A stretch of 23,477 nt of DNA. Origin: Bacteroidota bacterium. GTDB lineage: Bacteria > Bacteroidota > Bacteroidia > Cytophagales > Cytophagaceae. A program made the position numbers and the translations under genes. The notes beneath the pieces are model-generated. The model saw only the letters and a program-made list of their open reading frames with translations, was not told the DNA's origin and made no database searches. Each line of letters begins with the position of its first letter. Within the stretch, counting starts at the first letter, position 1. The stretch is taken from contig JAEWAY010000035.1 in the NCBI GenBank assembly GCA_023391415.1, forward strand, positions 1 through 23,477, written 5' to 3'. Shown in pieces: positions 7,543 to 16,100 of this stretch.

Positions 7543-7580
7543 GACAATCGTTATCACTAATAATAGTGACAACGATTGTC
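7543..7580 (+). promoter_or_regulatory. stem-loop between clpP and clpX
   Basis: Arms 7543-7558 and 7565-7580 pair over 16 positions with a single mismatch, leaving a 6-nt AATAAT loop. TTATT follows, then the clpX ATG 11 nt after the stem. It could be a leaky terminator, an RNase processing site, or a protein-binding inverted repeat. The weak U-run argues against full termination. Confidence 0.6.
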
Positions 7581-7591
7581 TTATTCCGACT

Positions 7592-8821
7592 ATGACCAAT
7601 ATTACCTGTTCTTTTTGCGGACGCAACAAAAAAGACGTGACTCTTATGATCTCCGGTATCCACGCTCATATATGCGACCGTTGCATCACACAGTCCCAGC
7701 AGATACTTTCAGAAGAAATACGTGTAAAAAACAAGAACACCGCGCCAAAGTTCAATCTGGTAAAACCGGTGGAAATGAAAAAGTACCTGGACCAATTCGT
7801 TATTGGTCAGGATGAAGCGAAAAAAGTAATGTCCGTAGCGGTATACAACCACTATAAACGGCTTACTCAAAAAACCGCCGACGATGAGGCGATTATTGAA
7901 AAGTCCAATATTATCATGGTCGGTGAAACGGGGACAGGCAAAACGTATATCGCCCGCACACTCGCCAAAATCCTACAGGTTCCCTTTTGCATCGCCGACG
8001 CGACCGTATTGACGGAAGCCGGCTATGTCGGTGAAGACGTGGAAAGTATCCTGACGAGGCTTCTCCAGTCCGCGAACTATGACGTAGAGTCCGCCGAACG
8101 GGGCATTGTCTATATTGATGAGATAGACAAGATCGCCCGCAAGAGCGACAATCCGTCCATCACCCGGGACGTAAGTGGGGAAGGTGTGCAACAGGCTCTC
8201 TTAAAGTTACTGGAGGGCTCCTCCGTCAATGTGCCTCCACAAGGCGGACGCAAGCATCCTGACCAGAAAATGATCACGATCAATACAGAAAACATTTTGT
8301 TTATCTGTGGCGGCGCGTTCGAAGGCATTCAGCGGGTGATAGGCAACAGACTCAATACCCGCCCGATTGGTTTTAAGGATAAAGCGATCGATATGGGTGA
8401 AATAAGCAAAGAATCCCTACTATCATATGTAACCGCTCAGGATCTGAAAAACTTTGGCCTGATTCCGGAGCTTATCGGAAGACTTCCGGTAATCACCTAT
8501 CTGGAACCAATGAATCAGGAGACACTCAGACGAATCCTGACAGAGCCGCAAAACGCGCTGATAAAACAGTATACCAAGCTTTTTAAGATGGAAAACATCG
8601 AGCTTGAAGTGACAGACGAGGCGGTGGAGTATATTGTCACCAAAGCGCTTGAGTTTAATCTGGGAGCAAGAGGACTTCGCTCCATATGTGAAGCGGTCAT
8701 GACAGACGCCATGTATGAACTTCCTTCGCAAGAAAATGTAAATAAACTGGTGATCAATCTAGAGTACGCGGAAGAAAAAATAGAAAAGTCCAAATTCAAT
8801 AAATTAAAAGTCGCCTCTTAA
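7592..8821 (+). CDS. clpX: ATP-dependent Clp protease ATP-binding subunit ClpX
   Basis: AAA+ unfoldase that recognises tagged substrates and threads them into ClpP. The 409-residue length is normal. The N-terminal zinc-binding domain has C6/C9 and C28/C31. The Walker A sequence is GETGTGKT (111-118), where E. coli ClpX has GPTGSGKT. The pore-loop motif GYVG is at 144-147 and Walker B with the sensor region is VYIDEIDK near 173-180; the conserved SGEGVQQALLKLLEG and the C-terminal small domain follow. Start ATG at 7592 sits just after the stem-loop. It forms a functional pair with clpP directly upstream. Confidence 0.98.
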   Translation: MTNITCSFCGRNKKDVTLMISGIHAHICDRCITQSQQILSEEIRVKNKNTAPKFNLVKPVEMKKYLDQFVIGQDEAKKVMSVAVYNHYKRLTQKTADDEAIIEKSNIIMVGETGTGKTYIARTLAKILQVPFCIADATVLTEAGYVGEDVESILTRLLQSANYDVESAERGIVYIDEIDKIARKSDNPSITRDVSGEGVQQALLKLLEGSSVNVPPQGGRKHPDQKMITINTENILFICGGAFEGIQRVIGNRLNTRPIGFKDKAIDMGEISKESLLSYVTAQDLKNFGLIPELIGRLPVITYLEPMNQETLRRILTEPQNALIKQYTKLFKMENIELEVTDEAVEYIVTKALEFNLGARGLRSICEAVMTDAMYELPSQENVNKLVINLEYAEEKIEKSKFNKLKVAS

Positions 8822-8846
8822 TTTATTGATAAAAGAAATCTCAATA

Positions 8847-8892
8847 CAGGGGAAAGTCCGCGCTGGGTATTTTATGAGCGGATTTCCCCCTG
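8847..8892. terminator. hairpin between convergent clpX and uspA
   Basis: Imperfect stem CAGGGGAAAGTCCGC (8847-8861) with GCGGATTTCCCCCTG (8878-8892), 16-nt loop. It lies 25 bp after the clpX stop and 7 bp past the end of uspA on the other strand, so it can serve both. There is no clear T-run, so efficiency is uncertain. Confidence 0.5.
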
Positions 8893-8899
8893 CAAGAGC

Positions 8900-9742
8900 T
8901 TAGTCATGGACATGCATGATCAATAAGGGGATTTCGGCATACTTTTCCATAGCTTTGAGCAAACTCTTCGAGAATAGTTTTTCAAGAATATTTCTCCGAT
9001 GACGCTCCATAATCAACAGATTCGTCTCCCTTTCAATGACAATGGCGTTTAAGCCCTCCACGAAGTCTTCCGCCTGCCTAGTTTCAATTTCAATTTTCTT
9101 ATCCAACGCCTCTTCCACCCGTTTTTTAAAATCATTTATTTTTTCCTGACGGGGATCGCCCAGATACAGATAAATGGTTTTCGCGTTAAAGCTCTCCGCG
9201 AACCGATCAGCTTCCCTGATGGAATCTATACTATAACAATCCAGATCTACCGCGTAGAGCATCCGCTTGATCGATTCATGCGCGACACCATGAGGCACTA
9301 ACAGCACCGGGCACTTTACCTCTTCCACTACCTGAGCTCCTACACTTCCAATATATACTCCCTCATAATGCTGCCGGTGATCCGACTTGGTATGCATCAC
9401 GATAAGGTCGATATCATTCTTCGCGACAAAACGCGTGATCGAGGCCAAAGGATAGCCTTCTTCCATAATAAAGTCAAAACGCGCTTTTTTACCATCCTGA
9501 CTCTCAGAATTCTTAAGCTGTTGCCATGTCTCGAGGATTTTTTTATTTTCCACCTCCAGCGAAGGGGGAATACCACTCAGGTTATTGATCCACAAGGGAT
9601 CATTATCCGACAGATCTTCCACATCGACACTCGCGTGATACAAAATAAGATCCGCCGACATGGACATGGCGATCCGGCTCGCCAACCTATAGGTGGTCAG
9701 CGAGCGATCGGAAAAATCAGTAGGACACAATATTTTCTTCAT
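8900..9742 (-). CDS. tandem-domain universal stress protein (UspA family)
   Basis: Cytoplasmic stress-response protein of 280 residues made of two Usp folds in tandem (about 1-150 and 158-280). The first begins MKKILCPTDFSD and ends with the typical nucleotide-binding segment IGSVGAQVV...CPVLLVP (131-150), so it probably binds ATP. In the second, the equivalent stretch (LLIMERHRRNILEKLF) lacks the glycine-rich loop and has probably lost nucleotide binding. Start ATG at 9740-9742. The gene converges on clpX and is preceded by a 12-codon ORF and a GC-rich inverted-repeat region that may control it. Proteins of this type often answer starvation or oxygen stress in other bacteria; the signal here is unknown. 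Confidence 0.92.
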   Translation of the reverse strand: MKKILCPTDFSDRSLTTYRLASRIAMSMSADLILYHASVDVEDLSDNDPLWINNLSGIPPSLEVENKKILETWQQLKNSESQDGKKARFDFIMEEGYPLASITRFVAKNDIDLIVMHTKSDHRQHYEGVYIGSVGAQVVEEVKCPVLLVPHGVAHESIKRMLYAVDLDCYSIDSIREADRFAESFNAKTIYLYLGDPRQEKINDFKKRVEEALDKKIEIETRQAEDFVEGLNAIVIERETNLLIMERHRRNILEKLFSKSLLKAMEKYAEIPLLIMHVHD

Positions 9743-9744
9743 AA

Positions 9745-9783
9745 CTATTTGATTAACTTTTTAACCATTTCACGTCCACTCAT
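9745..9783 (-). CDS. possible 12-residue leader peptide before uspA
   Basis: ATG (9781-9783) to TAG (9745-9747) encodes MSGREMVKKLIK and stops 2 bp before the uspA ATG. The same frame stays open upstream across the GC-rich element for about 18 more codons, back to a TAG. The peptide could couple translation to uspA, be the end of a degraded reading frame, or be chance. The start resembles the opening of HicA-type toxins, but it is far too short to call homology. Confidence 0.25.
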   Translation of the reverse strand: MSGREMVKKLIK

Positions 9784-9784
9784 A

Positions 9785-9906
9785 AAAAACAAGGCGACGC
9801 TAAAAGCGGGACGCGGTCCGCGTTGTCGCGCGGCAACCTATCTTCCGGTAGACCCACAGGGGAAAACACCCCGCGTCGGGGCGGAATAAACTACAATTCC
9901 GTTATG
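9785..9906. other. GC-rich structured element upstream of uspA
   Basis: This block is far richer in GC and inverted repeats than its surroundings. Visible elements: GCGAC/GTCGC (9794-9798 with 9825-9829) enclosing the near-palindrome ACGCGG-T-CCGCGT (9811-9823); GTTG/CAAC (9822-9825 with 9834-9837); two mutually exclusive hairpins sharing one CCCC (GGGG/CCCC with an AAAACA loop, or CCCCG-CGT-CGGGG); and CGGAAT/ATTCCG (9882-9887 with 9896-9901). Read on the minus strand, the first stem is followed by CTTGTTTTTT just before the leader ORF and uspA, like a terminator. It may be a cis-acting leader RNA, a small RNA, or a copy of an interspersed repeat. It does not match any riboswitch consensus I can recall. 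Confidence 0.45.
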
Positions 9907-9945
9907 TTAAAATGGAATAGGATAAAAAATGTTATAAAAATACAT

Positions 9946-9973
9946 GACTTCTTTCCATCCCCCGGATGAAGTC
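9946..9973 (-). terminator. terminator after doxX
   Basis: On the minus strand the stem GACTT-CATCC / GGATG-AAGTC (9964-9973 with 9946-9950 and 9956-9960; CCC loop, 5-nt bulge on one side) is followed by ATGTATTTTTAT. It lies about 33 bp after the doxX stop codon and would end the porP-doxX transcript. Confidence 0.6.
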
Positions 9974-10006
9974 TTCAAATAGTAAAACAGCGTCTCCCCT
10001 TCTCAA

Positions 10007-10420
10007 TTATTTTCCAAAAATCACCTGATCGACACTTATTCTGCCAGGGCCTATAAACATCAATGAAAAAAACAGCACAGCGGATTCTATCGCGTGCGAT
10101 GAGCCTAAAATACCGTCACCCACAGCCAAATGCTTCGCGGCGGCGACAATCATGGTAAAAAACAGCAAAAAGCACACACCCCGATGCAGCAAACCAAAAA
10201 TAAGAAGGATTCCTCCGACCAGTTCGGCGAAAGCCGCCATATAACCCCATACTTCAGGATACTGATCAATACCAAAAACCCGCATGGCCTCCCCAAGCTG
10301 TATCCATTTTTCCTTTCCTCCAAGCATTTTGGGAAAGCCATGTAGTATAAACATGAAACCTATTCCGACTCTCAGCGCCAGCAAACCGGCGTCCTTGTAT
10401 CTGTAATTATTATTAAACAT
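10007..10420 (-). CDS. DoxX-family membrane protein
   Basis: A 137-residue inner-membrane protein with four hydrophobic segments (about 13-31, 58-78, 82-100 and 108-126), the normal size and topology for DoxX/DUF417-like proteins. Typical family features are the early LRVGIGFMFILHGFPK, and AFAELVGGILLIFGL in the second segment. Biochemical roles in the family vary and are poorly defined; some members are linked to thiosulfate or redox stress. It starts 20 bp after the PorP/SprF gene ends, so the two are co-transcribed, but a shared function is not obvious. A terminator hairpin follows. Confidence 0.85.
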   Translation of the reverse strand: MFNNNYRYKDAGLLALRVGIGFMFILHGFPKMLGGKEKWIQLGEAMRVFGIDQYPEVWGYMAAFAELVGGILLIFGLLHRGVCFLLFFTMIVAAAKHLAVGDGILGSSHAIESAVLFFSLMFIGPGRISVDQVIFGK

Positions 10421-10440
10421 AAAATAAAAATGAAACTACA

Positions 10441-11394
10441 TTACCAAAAACGGTTAGGGCTAATTATATCGTATCTGTTCGGAATACTGTAGCTCAATAC
10501 GAACTCGTGCGAATTGTTGTGATAAGACGAAAGCCTTGAAATAGACAAGTCATACGAATAACCTATGTTAAGCGATTCGAACAAGGTAAGTCCTACGAGG
10601 GCGGCTACCGCGTCGCGGTGCCTGTAGCTGACTCCTACCCAATACATTTTCTTATAGCGCACTTTGGAGTTGAGGTCGAAAGACATAGGCGCGGGATGCA
10701 CATAACGCAGCATAACCGAAGGTATCCATTCCATCTCGTTGTAATAAAAAGGGATACGAAGACCTCCTGTTAAAAAGTAATGATATTTCAAGCGTCCGAT
10801 TTCATCCAGGCGATTCACGGAATAATCGAGACGATTTCGCATAATCTGATTAGCGGCGAGGCCTACATAGAAGTCCTTGGAGTACAACCAGCTTCCTATC
10901 GAGACATCAGGAATAATTTTATTTATGTTGACACCCGGCAGCGCGACGTCGAATCCGTCCATGTTTACCTTGCTTCCATCGATACGATGTTGCTGAAGGC
11001 CCAGGTTAAGCCCGTTGGACCAGCGTATCTTCTTATTGATGGGCATATTATAGGCATACGTAAGATATAGCAGCGTCCTGGACAGCAATCCAGTCTGATC
11101 GACCATGACGGTAGCTCCGAGACCGTGATGGTATTTTTTCTTGGTACGCCAATTATAATGATCGGGCGCTTTGCCCAAAGGGCCCTGAAAAGTCGCGTAA
11201 AAGGTCCGGGGAGCGCCTTCCAATCCCGCCCATTGTAAACGATACCCGACAGCCGCCTCAAAACCATCTCCAGCGCCGGCTACGGCCGGATTGACCAGAT
11301 ATTGATTCAGCATATACTGACTTACCAGAATCTGCTGCTGCCCAAAGGCGTTGAACACCACCAGCGCGCAAATTAACGTAAAGAGTCTTTTCAT
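10441..11394 (-). CDS. PorP/SprF-family outer-membrane protein
   Basis: A 317-residue exported beta-barrel-like protein of the PorP/SprF family, which is associated with type IX secretion and gliding adhesins. An N-terminal signal peptide (MKRLFTLICALVVFNAFG) is followed by the family hallmark SQYMLNQYLVNPAVAG, then alternating beta strands and a final hydrophobic strand ending in EFVLSYSIPN. I use the ATG at 11392-11394; an upstream in-frame TTG would add four residues before the signal peptide. Many SprF-like genes lie next to a giant adhesin gene; none is present here, and the neighbours are doxX (same operon) and creD. Family call good, exact cargo unknown. Confidence 0.88.
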   Translation of the reverse strand: MKRLFTLICALVVFNAFGQQQILVSQYMLNQYLVNPAVAGAGDGFEAAVGYRLQWAGLEGAPRTFYATFQGPLGKAPDHYNWRTKKKYHHGLGATVMVDQTGLLSRTLLYLTYAYNMPINKKIRWSNGLNLGLQQHRIDGSKVNMDGFDVALPGVNINKIIPDVSIGSWLYSKDFYVGLAANQIMRNRLDYSVNRLDEIGRLKYHYFLTGGLRIPFYYNEMEWIPSVMLRYVHPAPMSFDLNSKVRYKKMYWVGVSYRHRDAVAALVGLTLFESLNIGYSYDLSISRLSSYHNNSHEFVLSYSIPNRYDIISPNRFW

Positions 11395-11411
11395 TTTAAT
11401 AAGCAAAATAA

Positions 11412-11433
11412 AGAAAGCCCATAAGTGCTTTCT
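11412..11433 (-). promoter_or_regulatory. small stem-loop before porP/sprF
   Basis: Stem AGAAAGC/GCTTTCT (11412-11418 with 11427-11433), 8-nt loop. On the minus strand it is followed by TTATTTTG and the start codon 18 nt further on. It could end transcripts reading in from creD or shape the porP leader. Confidence 0.35.
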
Positions 11434-11497
11434 GAGAAAATGAGTTTCAAAACCACAAAGGCGTAGGGGTAATACTCATGTCAGCCAAGCAATAAGT

Positions 11498-11505
11498 CAA
11501 AAATA
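11498..11505 (-). promoter_or_regulatory. candidate -7 element for porP-doxX
   Basis: Minus strand TATTTTTG matches TAnnTTTG about 100 bp before the porP start codon. No -33 TTG is seen at 19-21 nt. The 211-bp gap from porP to creD is otherwise A/T-rich with no gene. Confidence 0.35.
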
Positions 11506-11615
11506 ATATTTTTTATCGATTTTATTATAAATCCCCGAAATAAAACCAACACCCGGAAGTAATGTTTCCAATATGCTCCTATTTCCACCTAATCGCGCCT
11601 TCAGGCCATACCCTT

Positions 11616-12974
11616 TCACTGATCGCTCTCGAAGCGATCCGTTCCTTCATTCCGCTTACGTGAAGGCATTCCAAGCTCATACCAATCTATCTTCCTCGAA
11701 AAAAACATGACAAGCCCAAGGATAACAAAAACCCCAACGCTACCAATCAACAACGCGAAATCCCGCAACTGAATAACAACGAACAAAAAGGCGTACAACA
11801 TGATAAGTATACCTGTGATGAGCAAAGATAAACGACCAGTTTTCAGTATGGCTCTGACATAGCTCCCAATCAGCGATAAAGTCGCGGACGAAGCGATCAG
11901 AAACGCGAGATTAAAGGTCAAATGTTCAGACAACGACAGCAGTAATGTATAAAAGACTATCAAGCCTGTTCCCACAAGGATATACTGAATGGGGTGTATA
12001 TACACCCTGTTTAGCGTTTCTATAAAAAAGAAGGCGATAAAGGTAAAACCGATAAACAGGATCGCGTATTGAATAGAGCGATATGTTTTTTGGTAATTAT
12101 CCACCGGCAATAGCAGATCGACTCCGAACAGCGATCCTTCTATCTCATAGCGACTATTTGTCCAGTACTGCGGATAGTTTCTATTAAGATGTAAAATATT
12201 CCAGTTGGCGATAAACCCCGTATCCGAAACTTGTCTTGAATCTGGCAGAAACGCTCCATTAAAACTTGGATTTTTCCAATGAGACGCTATGGCAACGTCT
12301 GTTACTTTGCCAACTGGAGTAAAATACAATAGCTGACTCCCCTTAATGTCGAGTTCGAAACGGAATGAATACCCCGACGTATCATCCGGCGCGATCGCGA
12401 TGAGCGCGTTGATCCCATTACTTACGACATCGTTTGACAGTGTTCCCGGATTAAAGGCGCCTTTTCTTTCATTCCATACCAGTTCAATCTGTTTTTCGAT
12501 ACCCCGAAGATCATCGATCCCAATTACCAGACACGCTTTGTCAAACTCAATATTGGCCAATGGAATATCAAACTCCATCCAGTTGATTGAAGTGAATCTG
12601 CCTGAAAAAGCGATATTGGAATTATATACCACAATGTCATAAATGCCTCTTGTACGTTGTTCAGGTCCAATTTCACCCTCAATATGAAGCTCATGAGGAA
12701 GTATATGCAAATACTCCCTAACCTTAACTATTCTTTCAACTGAATCCTTTAGAGAAAACTCTTTTATGTATTTATGATAGGGAATCGAAATAAAAGGACC
12801 TTTGATCGTCTGCTCCTTTCCCCATTTGGAACTCACCTCCTCGATAGCCTTACGCTGAGTATGCTCTCTCTCATGAATCAGGTTTTTAATCATCCCGGCG
12901 GGGATCAACAATAAGAGCGCTATTATTACGATAGCGGCTATTTTAAAATTAACCGCGTTTTTAACAATGGACAT
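11616..12974 (-). CDS. creD: inner-membrane protein CreD
   Basis: A 452-residue membrane protein matching E. coli CreD in length and along most of its sequence. It has one N-terminal membrane helix (about 11-31), a long extracytoplasmic domain (32-310) with family stretches such as GPFISIPY and NPSFNGAFLPDSRQVSDTGF, then five or six C-terminal helices beginning at YAILFIGFTFIAFFFIE and including HPIQYILVG. The start is the ATG at 12972-12974; an upstream GTG would add 15 basic residues that look unlike a real N-terminus. In proteobacteria creD belongs to the CreBC regulon and affects envelope integrity and beta-lactam response. No sensor kinase or regulator is adjacent here. It is divergent from the secreted hydrolase gene across a 158-bp gap. 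Confidence 0.92.
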   Translation of the reverse strand: MSIVKNAVNFKIAAIVIIALLLLIPAGMIKNLIHEREHTQRKAIEEVSSKWGKEQTIKGPFISIPYHKYIKEFSLKDSVERIVKVREYLHILPHELHIEGEIGPEQRTRGIYDIVVYNSNIAFSGRFTSINWMEFDIPLANIEFDKACLVIGIDDLRGIEKQIELVWNERKGAFNPGTLSNDVVSNGINALIAIAPDDTSGYSFRFELDIKGSQLLYFTPVGKVTDVAIASHWKNPSFNGAFLPDSRQVSDTGFIANWNILHLNRNYPQYWTNSRYEIEGSLFGVDLLLPVDNYQKTYRSIQYAILFIGFTFIAFFFIETLNRVYIHPIQYILVGTGLIVFYTLLLSLSEHLTFNLAFLIASSATLSLIGSYVRAILKTGRLSLLITGILIMLYAFLFVVIQLRDFALLIGSVGVFVILGLVMFFSRKIDWYELGMPSRKRNEGTDRFESDQ

Positions 12975-13132
12975 AGCATATACTATTTTGATTTTAAAAA
13001 TACGAAAAATCACGAACACCTAATTAAGCGTTCCTTACCTGCTATCATGACTAATTTCAGTAATTCCCAAAGATGTAGTTTTTAAACATTTTTCCCTTAC
13101 AGGAGTTACGTCTGGTTTAACCACAACCTACT

Positions 13133-16100
13133 ATGAAAAAATTCTTCACCTGCTGGACGCTTCTCCTTTTTTTGAACGGCGGTTTGATTTTTTCCCAACC
13201 TAGTCTGGATGGAGAACTCAAGTTATGGCATACCATTACCTTAACATTCGAAGGCCCGGCCGTATCCGAAACCGACCTTGTCAATCCATTTACCAACAAT
13301 CGGATGAATGTATATTTCCAACACGCCAAGGATACAATCATGGTTCCCGGATTTTTCGCCGCCGACGGGGAAGCGAGTGAAAGCTCCGCGAACTCGGGCG
13401 ACAAATGGCGTGTTCACTTCAATCCTCCCTATACCGGTACATGGACTTATACAGTCACTTTCAGGCAAGGCCCCGACATCGCCGTATCCGAAGATTCCGC
13501 CGCCGGTAGCGCTTTTGCCAGCTTGGACGGATATAGCGGAAGTTTTGAAGTCAGCGTCACAGACAAACAGGGCAAGGATTTCAGAGGGAAAGGAAGACTC
13601 GAGCACCACAATGAACACTATTACCGGTTTCGGGGAGATGGCTCCTACTTTCTCAAACAAGGCATCGGAAGTCCCGAAAATTATCTGGCGTATTATGAAT
13701 TTGACGGTACCCAGTCCCAGGCAGGCGGCTCGATCAAAAATCTTCCCGATGGACTGCATCATTATGAGCCCCACCGCGAGGACTGGCGACCAGGTGATCC
13801 CGTATGGAAGGGAGATAAAGGCAAGGGCGTCATCGGAGTCGTAAATTATCTTTCCTCGAAGGATCTCAACAATGTATACATGCTGCTGATGAATGTCAAT
13901 GGCGATGGCCGGGAGGTATATCCCTGGACTGAGTATACAGAACGCCTGAGGTTCGACGTAAGCAAACTGGCTCAGTGGGAACTTGTATTTTCCCATATGC
14001 AACAGCGAGGAATCGCGTCGCATTTCGTACTTCAGGAAGCCGAAAACGACCGACTTCTCAATCAGGGAAACCTCGGTCTGGAACGGAAACTATATTATCG
14101 AGAAATGATCGCGCGCTTCGCGCATCACAACGCGCTGTTCTGGAATCTCGGAGAAGAGAACAACAGAAACACCGCGCAGTTAAAAGCTGACGCGGCCTTT
14201 TTTAAGCGACATGATCCATATAAACATCCTGTCAAGGTACATACCAAAGCCAGCCTAACCTCTCCCGACCAGATTTACGATCCTTTGCTGGGAGATACCA
14301 ACTTTGACGCTACCTCCCTCCAGCAGCCCCATACAGTAGGCCATTCGATTGTATCGAAATGGCGCGAAAAATCCGAAACAGCCGGATTTCGCTGGGTTAT
14401 AGAGCACGATGAAGTGAATGGCGGACTCAGTCCCGATACCCCCGCGACCGGCAACAACCAGAATACCATGCGACGCAATCTGCTATGGGGCAACCTGACC
14501 GGCGGCGGTGGCGGAGTAGACTGGTACTTCGGATACGACCCTACTCGACCTATCGGTGATCTTGACTGTGAAGATTTCCGAAGCCGCGCTATTTTCTGGG
14601 ACTATTGTCGCTACGCGTCTCGGTTTTTCCATCATTACCTTCCTTTTTACCAGATGGCGCCTATGGATAGCCTGATCGCTCCCAATACCAACAACTGGCT
14701 TTTTGGGGATCATAGCGCCCGACTATATCTCGCTTTTCTAAGTCGAGGCGGCAACGCTACAGTAAATCTTCCTGCCGGCAACTGGCGATATCGTCCTTAT
14801 GATCCACAGACGGGAAACTTTATTTCCTCAATCGCTTTTTTAAACGGCGGCGGTTTGCTCCAGGCTCCCAACAATACGGACCAGGCGTTTCTGATCTTTG
14901 AAGCTGGTTCCGCCAATATGCTTCCATCCGTTTCTGTCTCCTCCCCCACTGATGGATCCGTTATACCTTCTTATGTATCTTCAATCCCCATTCAAGTCTC
15001 AGCCACTGACGCGGACGGCATGATCAATAAAGTGGAGTTTTACATAAATGATACACTTGCAGCTACTGACTTCAGTACTCCCTATGAATATCTGCTGACA
15101 AATCCTGCTAATGGCTTTTGGAATGTCCGGATTGTGGCTTATGATGATTCCCTTGGTACTTCTACCGATTCTATCCGGATACGAATAATGGATTTCCCTA
15201 ATGAGTCTCCCATGGTATCGATTATCAGCCCGACAGACAGCAGTATGCATATTACCGGCTCTTCGATTCCGATTAACGCTACCGCCAGTGACGCGGACGG
15301 CGTGATAGTCAGTATGGAATTATATATCAATGACGTACGAATTGATTCAATGACTGCTAAACCATATTCCTATACCTGGACCAACGCGTCGGAGGGAGAG
15401 CATATGATCAAGGTGATAGCATATGATGATTCGGCTGCTTACGCGAAAGATTCTATCCGCGTTATGATAGAGACCATTGTCAACACACCACCTGTAACTG
15501 AAATAACACAGCCACTTGATTCCTCTATATTCTTTGCCGGAGACAGTATTCGCATCGCCGCGACGGCGTACGATACGGATGGCCTTGTAGACAGCGTCGC
15601 TTTTCTGATCAATAACACCCCGGCCCATACCGCGCATACAGAGCCATATACATTCTGGTGGCATAACGCGATGACAGGAAATTATACCCTGGTCGCCGTC
15701 GCCTATGACGACTCGCTGGCTACAGGAACGGATACCATAATATTTACCGTAAAAGAACGTGTCAATATATCTCCGACCGTTGAGATTACTCAGCCCGCGG
15801 ACAACGGGGTTTTCACCGAAGGAGACAGTATTCGCATCGCCGCGACGGCGTACGATATGGATGGCCTTGTGGATAGCGTCACTTTTCTGATCAATAACAC
15901 CCCGGAACATACCGCTCATACAGAGCCATATACATTCTGGTGGCATAACGCGATGACAGGAAATTATACCCTGGTCGCCGTCGCCTATGACGACTCGCTG
16001 GCTACAGGAACGGATACAATTTTCATTAATGTTATGCCGCCCAGAACAATTTACATAACAGGATTCACTCTTATTAATACCAATACCAATCTTCCGGTCA

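Noticed and set aside
8845..8865. String resembling the GGAAAGTCCG element of RNase P RNA
   Set aside because: None of the other conserved RNase P regions is nearby; it is part of the clpX/uspA hairpin.
9791..9850. Resemblance to a c-di-GMP-I riboswitch (GACGC-AAA-GC string)
   Set aside because: Only one short string matches; the remaining conserved positions of that class are absent.
9368..9889. 173-codon plus-strand ORF
   Set aside because: Mostly antisense to uspA; its last 35 codons are just one reading of the GC-rich structured element.
13241..14023. 260-codon minus-strand ORF inside the hydrolase gene
   Set aside because: Antisense shadow of a well-supported gene; it has no recognisable domain.
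15347..15946. 199-codon minus-strand ORF with internal repeats
   Set aside because: It is the antisense of the Ig-like repeats, which explains its repeat structure.
15539..16017. CRISPR-like direct repeats
   Set aside because: The repeats are 197 nt, only two, and encode Ig-like domains in frame.
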